A stretch of DNA of 47,919 nucleotides from Deltaproteobacteria bacterium. Its GTDB lineage: Bacteria > Desulfobacterota > Desulfuromonadia > Desulfuromonadales > BM103. The notes under the pieces were generated by a model that was given only the letters and a program-made list of their open reading frames with translations, was not told the origin of the DNA and did no database searches. Below are positions 39,719 to 47,919 of this stretch, in pieces. How positions within the stretch are numbered: position 1 is the stretch's first letter; each line of letters starts with the position of its first letter. The stretch lies in contig JAGXHM010000008.1 in NCBI GenBank assembly GCA_024636155.1, positions 1-47,919 on the forward strand. Reading direction: 5' to 3'. The position numbers and the translations under genes were made by a program.

Positions 39719-40402
39719 ATGTCTGGAATTCGAGAACAGAAAAAACAGCAGACGCGTAAGGCAATTATCGATGCAGCGATCGGGCTCTTTACCGAAAAAG
39801 GTTTTGAGCAGACCAGCATGGATGAGTTGGCCCGAGCTGCTGGCGTTGGCAAGGGCACCATTTATGGCTACTTCAAAGCCAAGGAAGAGATATTTCTCGC
39901 CTATTGCGAAGCAGAGATCGATTTCGCCTTTGCCGCGCTTGATCGTAAGCTCGATGAAGAGGCGCCGCTGGTTGATCAGTTGGTCGCTCAAACGATGGGA
40001 CAGCTCACTTTTGTAACCGGCAACCGCGAATTCGGCCGCCTCTTTGCCCGCGAGATGGTCTTTCCGGGAGAGAGTAGCAAACTGGCAAGTCGCGAACTGG
40101 ACATGCGTTATCTGAGTAAACTCGGTGAGGTGTTGGGTCGCTCCCAGCAGCTTGGCGAACTGCCCGAAGATAGCGATCCGCTCCTCCTGATCGCCCATCT
40201 CCATGCCATCTACATTCTGGTTCTCTCTTCTTTTTACCGCGACGATTTGACCTCGATGGAAGATGCTGAAGTCCTTGTGCGGCTGCTGATTCTCCAGGTC
40301 CTGTATGGGCCGGCGGCCGTGGCGCTGGCCAATACTGAAGAGCGCAAGAAATGGGAAAACCTGAAACTGAAATTTCTCGAACAACGCGAACCGAAACGGT
40401 GA
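39719..40402 (+). CDS. TetR/AcrR-family repressor of the efflux operon
   Basis: This is a 227-residue protein with TTGGAGGACTC upstream. N-terminal helix-turn-helix (residues 13-58): TRKAIIDAAIGLFTEKGFEQTSMDELARAAGVGKGTIYGYF (cut: GVGKGTIYGYFKAKEEI), the classic TetR DNA-binding part. The remainder is helical ligand-binding domain without a family name I can give. The double operator upstream and the position as first gene of a TetR, TolC, adaptor, pump operon indicate autorepression relieved by a pump substrate. Confidence 0.92.
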   Translation: MSGIREQKKQQTRKAIIDAAIGLFTEKGFEQTSMDELARAAGVGKGTIYGYFKAKEEIFLAYCEAEIDFAFAALDRKLDEEAPLVDQLVAQTMGQLTFVTGNREFGRLFAREMVFPGESSKLASRELDMRYLSKLGEVLGRSQQLGELPEDSDPLLLIAHLHAIYILVLSSFYRDDLTSMEDAEVLVRLLILQVLYGPAAVALANTEERKKWENLKLKFLEQREPKR

Positions 40403-40410
40403 GGTTAGCT

Positions 40411-41928
40411 ATGCGACCACTCTTATTGACACTGATTCTCTGCACAAGCTGTCTGGTGTTCTCAGCTCAGGCCGAAACCCTTAGTTTGCGTCAGGCTCTG
40501 GTATTGGGCATGGAACACAATTTTGATCTGCGTATTTCGAGTCTGGATGTGGAACGAGCCGATGCCGGCATTTTAGGCGAAGAAGGTTCTTTTGATGTCA
40601 CGGCTGAACTTGGGCTCGGCGTCAGCGGTAGCGATACGCCAGCGGCATCAGCGCTTATGACCGATGATGTGATCACCGCAGATGAAGCGCGTGCCGAGGC
40701 CGCACTGAGCAAAAAGTTTGTCACCGGTCTGCAGACCCGCCTTAGCTTGAATGGCGCGCGCAGCGACGTTGATGCTCTGACGGATCGGCTCGATCCCGCT
40801 TATCGTACCACTCTGATGCTCGATTTCACCCAGCCGTTGCTTAAAGATATGGGCACGGATATCAATACTGCCCATCTGCAGATTGCCCGGACGCGCAAAC
40901 AACAGGCAGCGCTCGGTTATTTGCTTCAGGCGCAGCAGCTTGCCGCGGAGATCGAAGGGGCTTATCTGTTTCTGGCCCAGGCCGATGAAGATTATCGTTA
41001 TGCAATTCTCGCCCGCGACCTGGCAAAGGAACTCCTTGATGGTAACCAGCGTAAGTTCGAAGCCGGACTGATTCCGGTTACTGAGATCAGCGAAGCCCAG
41101 GCGGCCATGGCCGGAAGGGAAGAGGGGATGCTGCTGGTGCAGCAGCAAGTGACCATTGCCCGCAGCCAGTTGCTGGAACTGATTGACCATGGTGAGGCAC
41201 GGTTGCCAGTAAGCTGGCAGGCAGAGCTCCCAGATCTCAGACCGTCGCCAACGGTCGAACTTGAAGAAGCCCTGGAAACAGGCTTTAAGCAGCGCCCCGA
41301 CCTGCAGCGAGCCAGGCTGGATATAGAGGTTCGTAAAATTGCCCTTGTCTATGCCGACAATCAACTTCTGCCGCGCCTTGATCTTGAAGCAAGTCTCGGT
41401 ATCAACGGTCTGTCTGGTGATGACGCCGGCAGCGGTAGTCGTTACGACGGTGACTGGCATAACTCAGTCAACAGTGCCTTTGACCAGGATGGTACCAGCT
41501 GGTCTGCCGGACTGCGCTTCAGCATGCCGTTGCAGAACCGGACCGCCAAGGCTCAGTACCTGAATGCGGCGGCACAGGATAAACAGTCGCTGTATCGTCT
41601 GCGCAGCGCCGAAGTCTCGGCAGAGACGGAGATCCGCGCAGCGCATGCCTTGCTGGGTCTTGGTTCTGAACGCCTGCAGGTAGCCCACCGCTACGCCAAC
41701 CTGGCGCAGACCACTCTGGATCAGGAAACCCGCCGCCTGCAGGAAGGGCTGTCCAATACCTTCCGTGTCTTGACCTTTCAGAACGCCCTGGTGACGGCGC
41801 GAACTCGCGAGGTTGCGGCGCAAACCGATTATCACCGGGCCGAGGTGGCCTTATATCAGGCCATGGGCACCAATCTCGAACGATATAATATTATCGCGGC
41901 TTTGCCGCACGAAGGAGTTCTGCCATGA
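40411..41928 (+). CDS. TolC-family outer-membrane efflux channel
   Basis: Start at ATG 40411 (GTGAGGTTAGCT upstream), eight bases after the TetR stop; 505 residues. Signal peptide ends SAQAETLS. LRQALVLGMEHNFDL opens the first of two repeats typical of OEP proteins; the long helical stretches (QQAALGYLLQAQQLAAEIEGAYLFLAQADEDY, and ETEIRAAHALLGLGSERLQVAHRYANLAQ) form the periplasmic tunnel, while SFDVTAELGLGVSG-like beta segments form the barrel. It provides the outer exit duct of the RND pump and overlaps the adaptor gene by four bases. Confidence 0.9.
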   Translation: MRPLLLTLILCTSCLVFSAQAETLSLRQALVLGMEHNFDLRISSLDVERADAGILGEEGSFDVTAELGLGVSGSDTPAASALMTDDVITADEARAEAALSKKFVTGLQTRLSLNGARSDVDALTDRLDPAYRTTLMLDFTQPLLKDMGTDINTAHLQIARTRKQQAALGYLLQAQQLAAEIEGAYLFLAQADEDYRYAILARDLAKELLDGNQRKFEAGLIPVTEISEAQAAMAGREEGMLLVQQQVTIARSQLLELIDHGEARLPVSWQAELPDLRPSPTVELEEALETGFKQRPDLQRARLDIEVRKIALVYADNQLLPRLDLEASLGINGLSGDDAGSGSRYDGDWHNSVNSAFDQDGTSWSAGLRFSMPLQNRTAKAQYLNAAAQDKQSLYRLRSAEVSAETEIRAAHALLGLGSERLQVAHRYANLAQTTLDQETRRLQEGLSNTFRVLTFQNALVTARTREVAAQTDYHRAEVALYQAMGTNLERYNIIAALPHEGVLP

Positions 41929-42995
41929 GAAGCTCAATCCGCAATCTGATCCTGTTGAACCTCTGCCTGCTGCCGCTGGTCGCCGGCTGCGGATCTGATC
42001 GTGCAAGTGAAACCAATGCGGACCCGAAATACTCTGCTGTTGAGAAGGCGACTTCAGTTAACGTGCAGATTGTCATGGCTCAGGATCTTGAAGAACGTTT
42101 CACCTTGCCCGGTTCGCTGGAGGCCTGGGAGGATCTGACTCTGGCCGCCGAGATCGCCGGGCCGGTCGACTGGGTCGGACCGAACGAAGGCGAGACGCTG
42201 ACCGCAGGCCAAAAAATACTGACAATTGATTCGGTGAGTCAGAAGGCCAACCTTGAACGGGATCGAGTTGATGCCAAGGTTAAGCAGAAAGCGATGGAAC
42301 GGCTTGCCAGCCTGGTCGCCGAAAACCTGGTCAGTCGCCAGGAATACGACAATAGCGTCACCGCCTATGAGGCGTCCAAACAGAATCTGGAACTTTCCCA
42401 TATCGCCCTGCAAAAGAGCAGCGTTCATGCACCCATTGCCGGGGTTCTCGATGCCCGTCTGGTGGAACGTGGCGAATATCTGAAAGCTGGTGATCCGGTC
42501 GCCGTGCTGGTTCAGGTTGATCGCCTCAAGGCATTGATCAATGTTCCGGAGAAGGATGTCCGTTATTTCCACCTCGGTGAAGAAGTGCGTGTCATCCAGG
42601 CGCAGATCGATAGCGGCGAAGAAATCAGCCGTACGGGCACCTTGATCCACCTGGCTTACAAGGCACACCCGATGACGCGTACCTATCTGGGTAAAATTGA
42701 GATAGACAATCGTAATCGTCAACTCCGGCCCGGGATGATCGTTCGTATCGAAGCTTTACGTCGCGAAATCAAGGGTGCGATTGCGATTCCCCTCTATGCT
42801 GTGGTTGATCTCGATGGTCGCAAGGTCGTCTTTGTCGAAGAAGAGGGAAAAGCACAGATGCGAGTAGTGAAAGTTGACCGTGTGATCGGCGCTCAGGCAA
42901 TCATCCTTGATGGCCTGAGCCTCGACGAAAGATTGATTGTCAAGGGTCAGCAGTTATTGGCCGATGGCGCAAAAGTGAAAGTCGAGGCAAATTGA
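41925..42995 (+). CDS. RND efflux periplasmic adaptor (membrane fusion lipoprotein)
   Basis: This is a 356-residue protein; ATG overlaps the TolC-family stop. Signal with lipobox LVAGC (Cys21) makes it a lipid-anchored adaptor. Domains: lipoyl-like half motifs (GSLEAWEDLTLAAEIAGPV, and HAPIAGVLDARLVERGEYLKAGDPVAVLV), alpha-helical hairpin between them (QKAMERLASLVAENLVSRQEYDNSV), beta-barrel (LINVPEKDVRYFHLGEEV) and membrane-proximal domain (IAIPLYAVVDLDGRKVVFV). It links the inner-membrane pump to the outer-membrane channel. Confidence 0.92.
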   Translation: MRSSIRNLILLNLCLLPLVAGCGSDRASETNADPKYSAVEKATSVNVQIVMAQDLEERFTLPGSLEAWEDLTLAAEIAGPVDWVGPNEGETLTAGQKILTIDSVSQKANLERDRVDAKVKQKAMERLASLVAENLVSRQEYDNSVTAYEASKQNLELSHIALQKSSVHAPIAGVLDARLVERGEYLKAGDPVAVLVQVDRLKALINVPEKDVRYFHLGEEVRVIQAQIDSGEEISRTGTLIHLAYKAHPMTRTYLGKIEIDNRNRQLRPGMIVRIEALRREIKGAIAIPLYAVVDLDGRKVVFVEEEGKAQMRVVKVDRVIGAQAIILDGLSLDERLIVKGQQLLADGAKVKVEAN

Positions 42996-42996
42996 C

Positions 42997-45900
42997 ATGC
43001 TGATTTCAAATGCCGCGATCAGGCAGCGCAGTACGGTTTTTGCCCTGATGTTGATTATCATTGTGGTCGGTGTTTACAGCTATGCCACCCTGCCGCGCGA
43101 ATCGACACCAGACATCACTATCCCCTATGTATTGGTGGTTACCACTTACGAGGGCGTCTCTTCAAGTGATATCGAGTCACTGATTACCAACCCGATTGAA
43201 CGCAAACTGCGTGGCCTCAAGAACGTTGAAGAGGTCCGTTCGGTGAGCGCTGAAGGTTCGTCGATGATCACCGTCGAGTTCATTCCCGAGGTTGATATCG
43301 ATGATGCTGTCCAGTGGGTGCGCGACAAGGTTGATCAGGCCAAAGGCGATCTGCCCGATGACCTGGAGAACGATCCGCAAATCCTTGAAGTCAACCTGGC
43401 GGAATTCCCGGTCTTGATGGTTGCTGTTTCTGGCAAAGTCCCAGAAACCCTCCTCAAGGGTGTGGCCGAGGAACTCGAAGAACATATTGAGGAGATTCCC
43501 GGTGTGCTCGATGTGGTCCTCACCGGAGGCCGCGAAAATCAGGTGCGCGTTGAGATTGACCCTGATCGCATGGCCGCTTACCGGGTTTCATTTAATGAAA
43601 TCGTTTCTGCCGTTGCTCGCGAAAACGTCAACATTCCGGGTGGCAGCATCGATATTGGCAAAGGCAAGTACCTGCTACGCATTCCCGGTGAGTTCACCGA
43701 CCCGGAGCAGATCGATAACCTGGTGATGGTGGTGCGCGACGGCAAGCCGATCTACTACAAGGATCTGGCGAATATCGATTTCACCTTCGAAGATGCCAAG
43801 AGCTACGCGCGCGTCAACGGTAAGCCGAGTGTCACCCTGGCGGTGAAGAAGCGCACCGGTGAGAACATCATCGAGTTGACTGACCGGGTCTTTGCTCTGT
43901 TGGAGAACGCCAAACCATTATTGCCGGAAGGTGTTGAACTTTCGGTGACACTCAACCAGTCGAAAGACATCCGCAACATGGTGTCAGAACTGGAGAATAA
44001 TATTCTCACCGGGCTACTCCTGGTGATCTCGGTGCTTTTCCTCTTTCTCGGCTTGCGCAACTCGTTCTTTGTTGCGTTGGCGATCCCCTTTTCCATGCTC
44101 ATGTCCTTTGCAATCATTCAAGCTCTCGGCATGACGCTCAACATGGTGGTCCTGTTCAGCTTGATGCTGGCGCTCGGCATGCTGGTTGATAACGCCATTG
44201 TCATCGTCGAAAATATCTATCGCCATATGCAGGAGGGGAAAAACCGGGTCGAGGCTGCGCGGATCGCGGCGAGTGAGGTTGGTTGGCCGGTGATCAGTTC
44301 GACCATTACGACCCTCTGTGCTTTTTTCCCGATGATCTTCTGGCCGGGACTTATGGGCGAGTTCATGAAGTTTTTACCCATTACCCTGATCATCACGCTC
44401 ACTTCCTCACTCTTTGTCGCGCTGGTGATCAACCCGACAGTTTGTGCCACTTTCATGCGGGTTAAGCCGGGTGAGGTGCAGCCGGATGTGGAGCGGACCC
44501 GAGTGGTACGTTTCTACCGCAAGGTGCTGCAGTGGGCGCTTAGGCACCAAGGGGCAACGATCGGGCTTGCGATTGGTGTTTTGCTGACAATCGGCGCGGT
44601 CTTCAGCGGCATGGTCAGTGCCAAGCTCCTCGGCGTAGAGCTCTTTCCGGATACCGAGCCGAATCGGGCTTTTGTTGAAATTAAGGCTCCAGAGGGGACC
44701 GGTCTTGACACTTCAGACAGCTATGCCCGTATCGTTGAAAAGGTGGTTTCACCTGAGCAGGATGTCAAGTACACCATCGCCGAAATCGGCGTGGCGCCAA
44801 GTGGTGAAGCTGGCTCTGACAGTGGCGGCCAGTCACATATGGCCAAGGTCTCTCTGGAGTTTGTCGACAGTGAAGAACGTCATGAATCCTCCGACCTGGT
44901 TCTCAATCGGATACGTAAAGCTCTGGCCAACTTTACCGGGGCAGAAATCAAAGTTGAGAAAGAGAAAGAAGGTCCGCCGACCGGGGCACCGGTGAGCATT
45001 GAAGTCAGTGGTGAAAACGTTACAGTTCTGGAAAATCTGGTCAGCCAGGTGCGTGAAAAGATCAAGGGGATCCCCGGCCTGGTCGATCTTAAAGATGACT
45101 TTTCACGGGCCAAGCCAGAGATCCGGGTGCTGGTTGATCGCGAAAAAGCGACGCTGCTAGGGCTTTCCACCGCCGATATTTCGGTGCTGGTCAAAGCCGC
45201 AATCAGCGGCAGTAAAATGGGCACTTACCGTCAGGGTAAGGATGAGTACGATATTATCGTGCGCCTGCCGGAGGAGCGTCGCCAGTCGATAGCGGATATT
45301 GAAAGTCTGCTGGTGCCGACCAACAGCGGTGCGCCGGTGCCGCTGACCACAGTGGCCAAGCTGGAATTTGGTTCCGGCTTCGGCTCGATTCGCCATATCG
45401 ACCAGAAACGGGTTGTCACCATCTCTGGCAATACGACCGGCCGTAATAGTAACGATGTCCTTATTGATGTACAGACGACTCTGTCCGGCATAGAGCTTCC
45501 CAGTGGTTATCGCATCGATTACTCGGGAGAGCAGGAAGAGCAGCAGAAAGCTTCTGCCTTCCTCTCCAAAGCGTTCGTGATTGCCCTCTTCCTTATCATG
45601 CTTGTGCTGATTACCCAGTTCAACTCGATCTCGCAGACTTTTATCGTCATGACCAGCGTGGTTTTGTCGCTGTCGGGGGTCTTCCTTGGCTTAATTCTGA
45701 CCATGACCAACTTCGGTATTATCATGACCGGTATCGGTGTGATTTCTCTGGCCGGGGTGGTCGTCAATAATGCGATTGTCCTGATCGATTACATCAACCA
45801 GCTTCGTCGCCAGGGGGTGGAGCTTTACGAAGCTTTGATCCGCGCCGGCCTGGTTCGTTTCCGCCCGGTCATGCTCACCGCCATTACAACCATTCTCGGC

Positions 45901-46122
45901 CTTCTGCCGATGGCGGTTGGTGTCAGTTTTGACTTCCGCAACCTCTCCATGATTATCGGTGGTGAGTCAGCTCAATGGTGGGGTCCGATGGCGGTCGCAG
46001 TGATTTTTGGTCTGGCGATCGCGACTCTGCTGACCCTGATCGTGGTACCGGTGCTTTACGCCGTCTTTGCCCGGATAAAGGAATGGATGGCCAAGCGGTT
46101 TCATGTGGAGACACAAGTTTGA
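42997..46122 (+). CDS. RND-family efflux pump, inner-membrane transporter
   Basis: This is a 1041-residue protein one base after the adaptor stop. The AcrB/HAE1-type layout is complete: helix 1 (FALMLIIIVVGVYSYATLPRE), PxxxxPYVLVVTTYEG, two large periplasmic loops, TM4 motif LGMLVDNAIVIVENI (the proton-relay Asp; the second position is Asn rather than Asp), and TM10 GVISLAGVVVNNAIVLIDYIN. It trades protons for extrusion of hydrophobic drugs, detergents, solvents or bile-like compounds. No metal-pump (CzcA) signature seen. Substrates cannot be read from sequence. Confidence 0.95.
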   Translation: MLISNAAIRQRSTVFALMLIIIVVGVYSYATLPRESTPDITIPYVLVVTTYEGVSSSDIESLITNPIERKLRGLKNVEEVRSVSAEGSSMITVEFIPEVDIDDAVQWVRDKVDQAKGDLPDDLENDPQILEVNLAEFPVLMVAVSGKVPETLLKGVAEELEEHIEEIPGVLDVVLTGGRENQVRVEIDPDRMAAYRVSFNEIVSAVARENVNIPGGSIDIGKGKYLLRIPGEFTDPEQIDNLVMVVRDGKPIYYKDLANIDFTFEDAKSYARVNGKPSVTLAVKKRTGENIIELTDRVFALLENAKPLLPEGVELSVTLNQSKDIRNMVSELENNILTGLLLVISVLFLFLGLRNSFFVALAIPFSMLMSFAIIQALGMTLNMVVLFSLMLALGMLVDNAIVIVENIYRHMQEGKNRVEAARIAASEVGWPVISSTITTLCAFFPMIFWPGLMGEFMKFLPITLIITLTSSLFVALVINPTVCATFMRVKPGEVQPDVERTRVVRFYRKVLQWALRHQGATIGLAIGVLLTIGAVFSGMVSAKLLGVELFPDTEPNRAFVEIKAPEGTGLDTSDSYARIVEKVVSPEQDVKYTIAEIGVAPSGEAGSDSGGQSHMAKVSLEFVDSEERHESSDLVLNRIRKALANFTGAEIKVEKEKEGPPTGAPVSIEVSGENVTVLENLVSQVREKIKGIPGLVDLKDDFSRAKPEIRVLVDREKATLLGLSTADISVLVKAAISGSKMGTYRQGKDEYDIIVRLPEERRQSIADIESLLVPTNSGAPVPLTTVAKLEFGSGFGSIRHIDQKRVVTISGNTTGRNSNDVLIDVQTTLSGIELPSGYRIDYSGEQEEQQKASAFLSKAFVIALFLIMLVLITQFNSISQTFIVMTSVVLSLSGVFLGLILTMTNFGIIMTGIGVISLAGVVVNNAIVLIDYINQLRRQGVELYEALIRAGLVRFRPVMLTAITTILGLLPMAVGVSFDFRNLSMIIGGESAQWWGPMAVAVIFGLAIATLLTLIVVPVLYAVFARIKEWMAKRFHVETQV

Positions 46123-46154
46123 GCCTTTGTTATGATGTTTGTGAAAAGCCTGGA

Positions 46155-46235
46155 ACCACAGAGTCACAGAGAGCACAGAGTAAAACCAATCTCTTTTGTT
46201 TTAGAATGTCTCTGAGTCCTCTGAGTCTCTGTGGT
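46155..46235. repeat. Palindromic intergenic repeat (ACCACAGAG...CTCTGTGGT type)
   Basis: ACCACAGAGTCACAGAGAGCACAGAG pairs imperfectly with TCTGAGTCCTCTGAGTCTCTGTGGT. It is a third kind of palindromic intergenic repeat in this window, found after the RND pump gene where it could act as a transcript end. Confidence 0.65.
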
Positions 46236-46307
46236 GAATCGCTTTTATTGTGGTGAAAGCTTTTGTCAGTCGTTGTTTAAATAAGCGGTGTCTTGAACGG
46301 AAACGAA

Positions 46308-46796
46308 ATGGTTTTGAGTACAACCACAGATCAAAAATTCATGCAAGCTGCTGTCACCGAAGCTGAAATCGCCAAAGACTTGGGTGAAGTGCCGATCGGT
46401 GCGGTCATCGTCTTCGATGGCGAGATTATTGGCCGCGGTCACAACCTGCGTGAAACCAGTAACGATCCGACCACTCACGCCGAGATGGTGGCGATTCGCC
46501 AGGCTGCCGAGCATATCGGTCACTGGCGTCTTTTAGATTGCACTCTTTATGTCACCTTGGAACCCTGTGTGATGTGTATGGGTGCAATCATTCTGGCGCG
46601 CGTTCCTCGCCTGGTTTACGCCTGTCGTGATCCGAAGGCCGGTGCCGTCGGTTCCATTTACGATTTTGCGCAGGATGAGCGCTTTAACCACAAAGTCGAA
46701 GTCACCGAAGGTGTGCTTGGCGCAGAATGCAGTCAATTACTCAGTGGTTTTTTTAAAGAATTAAGAGCTGGAAAAAAATCGCAAAAGACTTTATAA
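46308..46796 (+). CDS. tadA: tRNA-specific adenosine deaminase
   Basis: Start at ATG 46308 (MVLSTTTDQKF); a TTG at 46293 is possible. The 162-residue product has the zinc deaminase motifs THAEMVAI (zinc His and proton-shuttle Glu) and EPCVMCMGA (two zinc Cys), plus GRGHNLRE and the arginine-rich RVPRLVYACRDPKAGAVGS typical of TadA. It converts A34 to inosine in tRNA-Arg(ACG). Standard length. Standing next to a tRNA gene is coincidental. Confidence 0.95.
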   Translation: MVLSTTTDQKFMQAAVTEAEIAKDLGEVPIGAVIVFDGEIIGRGHNLRETSNDPTTHAEMVAIRQAAEHIGHWRLLDCTLYVTLEPCVMCMGAIILARVPRLVYACRDPKAGAVGSIYDFAQDERFNHKVEVTEGVLGAECSQLLSGFFKELRAGKKSQKTL

Positions 46797-46821
46797 AGGT
46801 TCTCCTAAAGAGAACACCCAC

Positions 46822-46909
46822 GGAGGGGTGTCCGAGCGGCCGAAGGTGACAGACTCGAAATCTGTTGTGGCGCAAGCCACCGGGAGTTCGAATCTCCCCC
46901 CCTCCGCCA
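46822..46909 (+). tRNA. tRNA-Ser (anticodon CGA), CCA encoded
   Basis: The acceptor stem GGAGGGG (46822-46828) pairs with CCCCTCC (46899-46905), with discriminator G and CCA at 46907-46909. The anticodon loop CTCGAAA gives CGA, reading UCG serine codons. The long variable arm (TGTGGCGCAAGCCACC) marks a class II tRNA. The T arm is GGGAGTTCGAATCTCCC. Confidence 0.95.
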
Positions 46910-46913
46910 CAAT

Positions 46914-46955
46914 AAAATCAAGGGTTTAGATGATTTCAGCTAGACCCTTGATTTT
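46914..46955 (+). terminator. Terminator-like 15-bp inverted repeat after tRNA-Ser
   Basis: AAAATCAAGGGTTTA (46914-46928) and TAGACCCTTGATTTT (46941-46955) are complementary with one mismatch; the T-run TTTTG follows. It ends the tRNA transcript. Confidence 0.75.
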
Positions 46956-47064
46956 GTTTGGTGTGCTTGTTTTTTGGTTTAGGTGGAAAGAAAGGTGGAA
47001 AGATTGCTTCTTTGGTGGGAGTCCGGCCATATTTTTTAGATAACATTGAGGAAGGGAACATAAA

Positions 47065-47111
47065 ACAGCTCTGGCAATCTCACGAGAAAATCATGTGATC
47101 GCCAGAGCTGT
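47065..47111 (-). terminator. Terminator of the zinc-ribbon gene
   Basis: ACAGCTCTGGC (47065-47075) and GCCAGAGCTGT (47101-47111) are perfectly complementary. On the minus strand TTTTATG follows. It begins nine bases past the stop at 47121. Confidence 0.7.
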
Positions 47112-47120
47112 GAGTATTTA

Positions 47121-47708
47121 CTACCAGGCAAACACCCTGGTTGAATCATAGCCACAACCTGAACACGCTCGGTTGCCGTCCGCTTCGTCAAGAACGCTTT
47201 GCAATGTAGCTTGATAATCGATGGAACAGACCAGGCACCGGAAAGTGTAGTAGTCCTCCAATCCGCCAATCTCATGGTTGGCGTACAGATAAGTACAATT
47301 TCCCGTTTTCTTTAGTAAATAGGCCTGGAGCGCGCGGATGTCGCCAAACCGGGATGGATCCGTCAACTCTCCACAGTGCGGACAGAGATTGTTTTGTTCT
47401 GGTGATTCATGGATTTCGTTCAACGAAAGTAAGCTGTTGTTGCCACATTCTTGATGTGACAACCAGTGCCGAATGGCGTCTCCTTTGTAAACATTGTCCT
47501 GGAGGACAAATGCTTCTTGAGAGTCACTAAAGATGTTTTGCCCCGCCTGCTTTCGCTGTTGATACCAGTCAGATGGAATGAATTTTTGCCTGAGACGCCT
47601 TCTCAGGAAGTGTGGATGATGGTCGTTTTTAGATAATAGCCTTCTGTAGTGACAGTAAGTCTTCATAGTGCGGTGATGGCGTGTTTGAGCGTGGTGAGTT
47701 TTTCGCAT
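47121..47708 (-). CDS. Zinc-ribbon protein of unknown function
   Basis: ATG 47708 has GGGAGGAGGCAAAGTC upstream; the frame is open to 47732 but without a better site. The 195-residue product is very His/Arg-rich at the start (THHAQTRHHRTMKTYCHYRRLL). Cys pairs follow: CPHC in the middle, CLVC and CSGCGYD near the end, enough for one or two structural zinc sites. No catalytic motif recognised. It lies divergent to an XRE regulator and beside a tRNA gene, a setting typical of recently acquired DNA. Confidence 0.65.
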   Translation of the reverse strand: MRKTHHAQTRHHRTMKTYCHYRRLLSKNDHHPHFLRRRLRQKFIPSDWYQQRKQAGQNIFSDSQEAFVLQDNVYKGDAIRHWLSHQECGNNSLLSLNEIHESPEQNNLCPHCGELTDPSRFGDIRALQAYLLKKTGNCTYLYANHEIGGLEDYYTFRCLVCSIDYQATLQSVLDEADGNRACSGCGYDSTRVFAW

Positions 47709-47802
47709 GACTTTGCCTCCTCCCTGTGTCAATATCTATCTTAGTTGATGTTCGCTGTGTGCGTTTATAACATAGTTGTTAGTTTTTGGCAAGGGGATTA
47801 TC

Positions 47803-47919
47803 ATGTTTGGTGGAATTGGTGCGCGGTTCAAACAAATACGCACCGAACACAAGTTGACCCAAGCTGAAATGGGACAGCGGCTTGGCATAAGTTCACTTTC
47901 GGTTCACCGCGTAGAGAAT
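47803..47919 (+). CDS. XRE-family HTH regulator (partial)
   Basis: ATG 47803 has AAGGGGATTATC upstream and the frame runs to the window edge (39 residues, no stop). It shows an XRE/Cro helix-turn-helix: GARFKQIRTEHKLTQAEMGQRLGIS, then SLSVHRVEN. The C-terminal part is outside the window, so regulator type cannot be told. It probably controls genes on the right or the divergent zinc-ribbon gene. Confidence 0.85.
   Translation, partial: MFGGIGARFKQIRTEHKLTQAEMGQRLGISSLSVHRVEN

Overview
The window looks like chromosomal DNA from an anaerobic or microaerophilic Gram-negative bacterium. A Desulfuromonadales/Geobacterales-type organism (Desulfuromonadota) is my best guess. This is inferred from the mix of genes, not from a marker gene: a probable UGA-encoded selenoprotein, an encapsulated-ferritin-like protein, sll1863-type stress proteins, an xpt/BMP-type purine import operon, and abundant palindromic intergenic repeats.

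Positions 1-18,050 form a stress and metal/sulfur region made of many small genes. It holds a Met-rich Spy/CpxP-like periplasmic protein cut by the window edge, a frameshifted small membrane protein, a broken ferredoxin/86-aa gene pair, bacterioferritin, an EncFtn-type ferritin, and a rhodanese plus two YeeE/YedE permease halves plus a lipoprotein. These are followed by an HdeD-like membrane protein, a BOF-like periplasmic protein, the selenocysteine redoxin, two sll1863-like proteins, a small Cys-pair protein and a NarL-type response regulator. Next come a PRC-barrel protein, a truncated phospholipase D/VTT fusion with an EEP phosphatase, a PQQ-type dehydrogenase, WrbA and succinate-semialdehyde dehydrogenase. 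A second, differently decayed copy of the ferredoxin/86-aa pair and two more small Cys-pair proteins close the region.

Positions 18,450-30,600 hold a CPA2 cation/proton antiporter, glutamate-type dehydrogenase, small unknown genes, a repeat-rich island with a lipoprotein, a small membrane protein and a PAS histidine kinase, then a minus-strand cluster. That cluster contains a VTT-flavin disulfide reductase fusion, a tiny lipoprotein, an alpha/beta hydrolase-OsmC fusion, an unknown 87-aa protein and a radical SAM enzyme.

Positions 30,300-37,700 hold a tautomerase, a TetR remnant, a DMT-type transporter, a complete BMP-family ABC importer (binding protein, double ATPase, two permeases) ending in xanthine phosphoribosyltransferase, and MsrA. 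Positions 37,700-46,100 hold an OmpR-type two-component system and a TetR-controlled tripartite RND efflux operon whose promoter lies between two arms of a perfect 19-bp inverted repeat. The right end has tadA, tRNA-Ser(CGA), a zinc-ribbon protein and the start of an XRE regulator.

The main points for a second look are the UGA/SECIS redoxin, which ordinary gene calling splits in two; the duplicated ferredoxin cassette decaying in two ways; an EncFtn without a visible encapsulation tail; the rhodanese ending in SCGG; and a PLD-VTT protein missing its middle. Several frameshifts sit at homopolymers, so some apparent pseudogenes could be sequencing errors.
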